Assembly (NCBI GenBank): GCA_029986255.1
Contig: DALTYD010000035.1
Coordinates: 1-9,171 of the forward strand
Origin: Methanocorpusculum sp.
GTDB lineage: Archaea; Halobacteriota; Methanomicrobia; Methanomicrobiales; Methanocorpusculaceae
Length of the DNA: 9,171 bases
Reading direction: 5' to 3'
Shown here: positions 6,294-9,171 of the stretch, piece by piece
Position numbering within the stretch: position 1 is the stretch's first letter
Layout: the number at the start of each line of letters is the position of its first letter
Position numbers and translations under genes: made by a program
Notes under the pieces: generated by a model
Seen by the model: only the letters and a program-made list of their open reading frames with translations
Database searches by the model: none
Told to the model about the DNA's origin: nothing

Positions 6294-6541
6294 ATCATAC
6301 ATGAAAAACATCCACATAGTGGGATGCTTGACTGCTGGTTGTTACCAGAACCACTAAGAAAAAATGTAACTATCAGAATGTCCCATTATTTGATCAAATG
6401 ATTGCAGATAACAAGCTGTTATCGCAAAAAATTGAAAACGTGTGACCTGATCAAGTGCAGGAACATTATATCAAAACGCGTTCAGGGAAGCTCGTAAACA
6501 CCAGAAACTCCAAAAATCAAGGGAATAATTACACAAAATAG
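6294..6541 (+). pseudogene. Possible decayed coding sequence, product not recognised
   Basis: One frame from 6294 reads protein-like (containing HEKHPHSGMLDCWLLPEPLR) up to a run of six A at 6359-6364. If one A was lost there, the next frame continues (CNYQNVPLFDQMIADNKLLS, then QKIENV) to a TGA at 6443-6445, and past it (PDQVQEHYIKTRSGKLVNTR) to TAG 6539. The ingredients are thus one frameshift at a homopolymer and one stop. The composition is mixed and hydrophilic, unlike translated random AT-rich DNA. I do not recognise the family; a remnant of a mobile-element or other accessory gene is only a guess. Chance open frames of 35-40 codons are common, so this is tentative. Confidence 0.25.
6407..6423. 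repeat. Hairpin GATAACA/TGTTATC
   Basis: A perfect seven-base stem with an AGC loop, extendable by two G-C pairs (6404-6405 with 6424-6425) across a one-base bulge at 6406. It lies eight bases after the palindrome ATTTGATCAAAT (6388-6399) and inside the possible pseudogene. It could be a folded RNA or part of a lost element end. Confidence 0.35.
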
Positions 6542-6634
6542 CCCCACCCATGCTTAGACCAAAGATAGATAAAAGACTTGACACATCTTTCAATAAAATT
6601 TGGGACAGACACCAGTTCCACCATCTCACACAAT

Positions 6635-6661
6635 ATCAGAAAAATAATCAAAATATTTGAT
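6635..6661 (-). terminator. Terminator of the PurM-like gene
   Basis: On the minus strand, ATCAAA-TAT-TTTGAT (6661-6647) forms a perfect six-base hairpin followed directly by a TATTTTT tract, about 47 bases after the gene's stop. A further T6 run lies right after the stop (6701-6706). Confidence 0.5.
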
Positions 6662-6707
6662 TTCAAAGGGTAAATCCCTAGAAAATGTTGGAAACATATT
6701 GAAAAAA

Positions 6708-8024
6708 TTACCTGAGTTTTTCAAGGAAACGTTCTTTTTTCGCCCTTGCGGCAGCTGCAGCACGAGAAATGCCTATTTTCATCTCGTCAAACTCTCTCCC
6801 AGGTCTGTCCACAACTTTTTTCAATGAGGTATAGGGAGCTTCTCGAAACTTCGGCATAAACTCTACCTCTAAACCATTTTTAATGATACGAGAAGAACCG
6901 GGCCCTTCACGAACATAGCCAATCTTCTCCATTCTGACACCAACCCTTGATACGACTGAAATGATCTCATCCACATATTCATAAGGCGCAACCACCAAAA
7001 GTGAGTCGAGACTTACACCAAGATAATCAATACCAAGAGTTTCGAGCAGAGCGAGTACTTTCGGGGCAATCAGTCCTCGAATCGGCGCATCATCAACGAC
7101 AATCGTACACTTTGCTGTCTCTGCCATCTCGAATATATCACCACGAAGTCCACCATTTGTCACATCCGTCATGGCATGAATGTGCGAAAAAACTTTAGAG
7201 TTGATCAGAGAATTGCACGCTTTGAGAAAGTGCAGATTGATCGTTTCTTCCACAACGTCGGCGTTACCAGAATAAATTGCAGTGGTCGCAATTGTTCCAC
7301 CACCAAATCCTTCAGTCATCAACAGAACATCACCCGGAGCAGTTGCTTTTCGGGCAGTGACATGATCTGCTATCCCAACAACACCAACACAGCCAGTCAT
7401 TCTATCTCCAAGAACCATGTCACCTCCTAGACGAAGTGTGGATCCAGCAATCAATGGAACCTGCAGAGCATCTGCTACTGTAGTTATGCCTGCAGTGTAA
7501 TCAAAAAGTTTTGCCACATCGCCGTCATCAGCAATGTGAACATCTGAGAGGAGGCCAATTGGCTGAGCACCCATCACATACACATCACGGAGTGTTGCTC
7601 GCGTTGCATGAAATCCTGCAAGAAATGGAAAGTCCGAAAGTCGAGAATGCATCCCATCTACTGTGGCGATGATGTACGTTCCATCCACTAATACAACGCC
7701 GCCATCATCCATCTGATCCACACCAACACTGGCTGAAGTTTGACCGATAATCTCAGCAATTTTACGATGAGCATAAAAATCACCAGAACCACGAGAACCA
7801 ACACCAAACTCACCCATAGTAACGCCAGCATGTTCATACGTGAACAAATCCCCAGTCAAATCCTCAGTTATCTTCACCTCGTCGATAATTGCACGGGCTA
7901 ATTCCAAAGAATAAGCTTCATCAATATTTTTAATTTCGCGAATGCGTTCACGAAGCTGTATCAAGATCTCCTCCTCAGGAGTTTTTTGATGCAAACTCCG
8001 GCGAACATATCCCTCAACATCCAT
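6708..8024 (-). CDS. PurM/SelD-fold 'AIR synthase-related' protein, reaction unknown
   Basis: A 438-residue member of the PurM superfamily (PurM, PurL, SelD, HypE, ThiL), ATP-using enzymes that phosphorylate or activate small substrates. Seen from ATG 8024: an N-terminal helical region (about 1-75), the A domain with DQMDDGGV (103-110), TVDGMHSRLSDFPF (121-134) and RDVYVMGAQPIG (146-157, the usual N-D-x-x-x-MGA-x-P site with Arg for Asn), then the C domain with GDVLLMTEGFGGG (231-243) and MTDVTNGGLRGD (285-296), resembling the SelD/HypE glycine motif, and a basic helical tail. It most resembles the COG2144-type selenophosphate synthetase-related proteins of methanogens; substrate unknown. SelD's N-terminal Cys/Sec is not seen. 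The frame extends to ATG 8096, but the TATA box at 8047-8054 lies 26 bp before 8024 and the added 24 residues look non-family. Divergent from thiD. Confidence 0.82.
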   Translation of the reverse strand: MDVEGYVRRSLHQKTPEEEILIQLRERIREIKNIDEAYSLELARAIIDEVKITEDLTGDLFTYEHAGVTMGEFGVGSRGSGDFYAHRKIAEIIGQTSASVGVDQMDDGGVVLVDGTYIIATVDGMHSRLSDFPFLAGFHATRATLRDVYVMGAQPIGLLSDVHIADDGDVAKLFDYTAGITTVADALQVPLIAGSTLRLGGDMVLGDRMTGCVGVVGIADHVTARKATAPGDVLLMTEGFGGGTIATTAIYSGNADVVEETINLHFLKACNSLINSKVFSHIHAMTDVTNGGLRGDIFEMAETAKCTIVVDDAPIRGLIAPKVLALLETLGIDYLGVSLDSLLVVAPYEYVDEIISVVSRVGVRMEKIGYVREGPGSSRIIKNGLEVEFMPKFREAPYTSLKKVVDRPGREFDEMKIGISRAAAAARAKKERFLEKLR

Positions 8025-8111
8025 ACATAACTTGCGAGATTCCAGACAATAAAGATAGTCAGTTGAACAAGATGCAAGTCCTCTTATGCTTCTCATTCCA
8101 TAATTATTGTC
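8025..8111. promoter_or_regulatory. Shared divergent promoter region, PurM-like gene / thiD
   Basis: 87 bases separate the two start codons. Besides the box at 8047-8054, a weak TATA-like CTTATGCT at 8083-8090 lies about 25 bp before the thiD ATG. No TPP riboswitch core is seen before thiD and there is no room for one on a leaderless message. The arrangement allows joint control, but no operator-like repeat stands out. Confidence 0.4.
8047..8054 (-). promoter_or_regulatory. TATA box of the PurM-like gene; decides its start
   Basis: Minus strand CTTTATTG centred 26-27 bp before ATG 8024, the spacing for a leaderless transcript. If used, the longer frame from ATG 8096 cannot be translated from that mRNA. 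No Shine-Dalgarno precedes either ATG. Confidence 0.5.
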
Positions 8112-8987
8112 ATGGAGGAAAACATCCCAAGAATTACATTTGCTGCATCGATTGCGGGGTCAGATCCGTCGGCTGGAGCAGGCTTACAGATAGATTTAAA
8201 GACAATGGATGCCTGTGGTGTCTGGGGAATGACAGTAGTAGCAGCACTTACCGCGCAAAATGCAAATCATGTACGAGCGATTGCAGCGGTTGAACCAGAA
8301 TTCGTACAGAATCAGATACAGACATTGGTTGAAGATTTTCCAATTTCCTGCTATAAGACAGGCATGCTTGGAAACGCTCCTACAGTTCGAGCGGTTGCCA
8401 ATGCCCTACAAGACTCAAAACCTCTAGTAATCGATCCTGTACTGATCGCAACGCGAAAGTACCGACTAATGAATAATTCTGGAGCGAAGGCTCTAGTGGA
8501 AGAATTGATACCATTGGCAAGTGTCGTGACACCAAATATTCCAGAAGCCGAGGCCCTTTCAGGAATAGCGATTACTAATGCGGAATCAATGAAAAATGCA
8601 GCGGAATGGTTCCTTGACTGCGGTGCAGATGCAGTAGTTCTCAAAGGGGGACATGCAGCATTCAGAAAAGGAGTTGACGTGTTTTTGGATAGAAACGGAG
8701 TACAATTACTGTCTGGGAATGTGTATCCATTTCCAGATGTTCATGGTTCAGGATGCTGTTTTTCAGCTGCAATGACAGCATATATTGCACGTGGTTATTC
8801 AATCACTGATGCTGCTAAGCTAAGTAAGGAGTTTGTGGATGGGGCTATGCAATATGCAGTGGAATATGCACCCGGGAGATTTACTATGAATTCCAGATGG
8901 CAAGAACGCACAACCTATACTAAAATAAACTCAAAACAGAGAATAAATTCCTCAGTTAGGTTGTTGCAAGATAGGTGCAATGAGTAA
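8112..8987 (+). CDS. thiD: Hydroxymethylpyrimidine / phosphomethylpyrimidine kinase
   Basis: ThiD phosphorylates 4-amino-5-hydroxymethyl-2-methylpyrimidine and then its monophosphate, giving HMP-PP for thiamine synthesis. The 291-residue protein has the ribokinase-fold signature IAGSDPSAGAGLQIDLKTM at 14-32 (Ala-Gly where Gly-Gly-Ala-Gly is usual), the AALTAQN segment, KTGMLG (82-87), DPVLIAT (108-114), TPNIPEAEALSG (140-151), VLKGGH (176-181) and the anion-hole/catalytic loop HGSGC (211-215) with Cys215. It stands alone, without the C-terminal ThiN domain fused in many archaea. About 25 polar residues after position 265 exceed the usual end and are encoded where a possible minus-strand gene overlaps. 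ATG 8112 is the first codon giving the family N-terminus; no Shine-Dalgarno precedes it. It faces a PurM-superfamily gene, the fold that includes ThiL. Confidence 0.94.
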   Translation: MEENIPRITFAASIAGSDPSAGAGLQIDLKTMDACGVWGMTVVAALTAQNANHVRAIAAVEPEFVQNQIQTLVEDFPISCYKTGMLGNAPTVRAVANALQDSKPLVIDPVLIATRKYRLMNNSGAKALVEELIPLASVVTPNIPEAEALSGIAITNAESMKNAAEWFLDCGADAVVLKGGHAAFRKGVDVFLDRNGVQLLSGNVYPFPDVHGSGCCFSAAMTAYIARGYSITDAAKLSKEFVDGAMQYAVEYAPGRFTMNSRWQERTTYTKINSKQRINSSVRLLQDRCNE

Positions 8988-9131
8988 AAATATAGGAATG
9001 AGTTTAGCATACAATGGAAAGGGAAAATGAGAGAAACACAGACCTCCAAGTATAAAGGCAATAATCCCTTGAAAAAACATGATACAACCAGCTCTCCAAT
9101 ACGGAAGGTCAAATGAAGAAGAGACTAACAC
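8952..9131 (-). CDS. Possible small membrane protein, convergent with thiD
   Basis: A 59-codon frame on the minus strand, from a GTG at 9131 to TGA 8952-8954, encodes a short polar head ending in DLPYWRAG and two hydrophobic stretches (CIMFFQGIIAFILGGLCF, then LIPIFLLIAPIL). Aromatic and charged residues flank the first stretch as in real membrane helices. The frame remains open back to a TAG at 9162-9164, close to the edge, so the true start may differ or the gene may be broken. It overlaps the thiD 3' end by 36 bases. No Shine-Dalgarno. T-rich DNA often encodes hydrophobic frames by chance, and the neighbouring frame is also hydrophobic, so confidence is low. Family not recognised. Confidence 0.28.
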   Translation of the reverse strand: MLVSSSFDLPYWRAGCIMFFQGIIAFILGGLCFSHFPFPLYAKLIPIFLLIAPILQQPN

Positions 9132-9171
9132 ATCTTTTTCTTGGAAAAGATCAGCGTGGATCTAAAGTGAT

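Larger units (their letters stand above)
6200..6707. other. Gene-poor stretch between the PurM-like gene and PHI
   Basis: About 500 bases without an intact gene. Contents: a possible decayed coding sequence (6294-6541), an open 36-codon frame from ATG 6550 to TGA 6658 without a ribosome site, a 12-bp palindrome ATTTGATCAAAT (6388-6399), a hairpin GATAACA-AGC-TGTTATC (6407-6423), and the terminator of the PurM-like gene (6635-6661). No tRNA, C/D-box or riboswitch signature was recognised. Confidence 0.6.

Noticed and set aside
6597..6616. GGGACAGACACC-like string reminiscent of mobile-element flanks
   Set aside because: Single copy in the window; a loosely similar ACAGACAC near 1168 is too short to call a repeat.
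8025..8096. Longer start of the PurM-like protein at ATG 8096
   Set aside because: The 24 added residues are not family-like and would cover the gene's own TATA box at the leaderless spacing.
8025..8111. TPP riboswitch before thiD
   Set aside because: No conserved TPP-aptamer core is seen, and the spacing suggests little or no leader RNA.
8915..9112. Minus-strand 65-codon frame at the thiD 3' end
   Set aside because: Hydrophobic because the strand is T-rich; the overlapping frame ending at 8952 looks more protein-like, and neither is certain.
1..9171. CRISPR array, tRNA/rRNA genes, intact IS element, defence system
   Set aside because: No regularly spaced repeats, tRNA folds, transposase, nuclease or toxin-antitoxin genes were found on either strand.

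Overview
The window looks like a chromosomal stretch from an archaeon, most likely a mesophilic methanogenic euryarchaeote (Methanomicrobia-like; the genus is not resolved from this alone). Support: archaeal Pth2 and TruD side by side, a TtuA/NcsA-type tRNA thiolase with a GG-ended sulfur carrier, a 6-phospho-3-hexuloisomerase of the archaeal ribulose-monophosphate pathway, an M42 aminopeptidase, and a PurM-fold 'AIR synthase-related' protein of a type common in methanogens. TATA-like boxes sit about 25-30 bp before several start codons, an archaeal leaderless-promoter pattern. A bacterial-type UvrA is also present, as in many mesophilic archaea.

Layout. 1-860 (-): 5' part of uvrA, running off the left edge. 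861-1249: divergent intergenic region with TATA boxes, a perfect 14-bp palindrome and a long-loop inverted repeat. 1250-2353 (+): ubiquitin-like sulfur carrier and TtuA-like thiolase, separated by 3 bases. 2379-2403: hairpin/T-tract terminator. 2555-4196 (+): pth2-truD, separated by 4 bases. 4197-4325: convergent terminators. 4326-5378 (-): M42 aminopeptidase, preceded by a possible 22-codon small ORF with its own Shine-Dalgarno. 5562-6164 (-): 6-phospho-3-hexuloisomerase. 6200-6707: gene-poor stretch holding possible decayed coding sequence, hairpins and a terminator. 6708-8024 (-): PurM/SelD-like protein of unknown reaction. 8112-8987 (+): thiD, divergent from it across an 87-bp promoter region. 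8952-9131 (-): possible small membrane protein overlapping the thiD 3' end.

How it fits together. Four genes act on tRNA or peptidyl-tRNA: sulfur carrier plus TtuA (2-thiolation), Pth2 (peptidyl-tRNA recycling) and TruD (pseudouridine 13). The others are DNA repair (UvrA), peptide turnover (M42), C1/pentose metabolism (PHI) and cofactor synthesis (ThiD with the PurM-like neighbour). Most of the window is ordinary chromosomal content. The least explained items are the PurM-like protein beside thiD, the small ORFs around 5385-5560 and 8952-9131, the palindromes next to promoters, and the possibly decayed gene in 6294-6541. I found no CRISPR array, tRNA, rRNA or intact mobile element.
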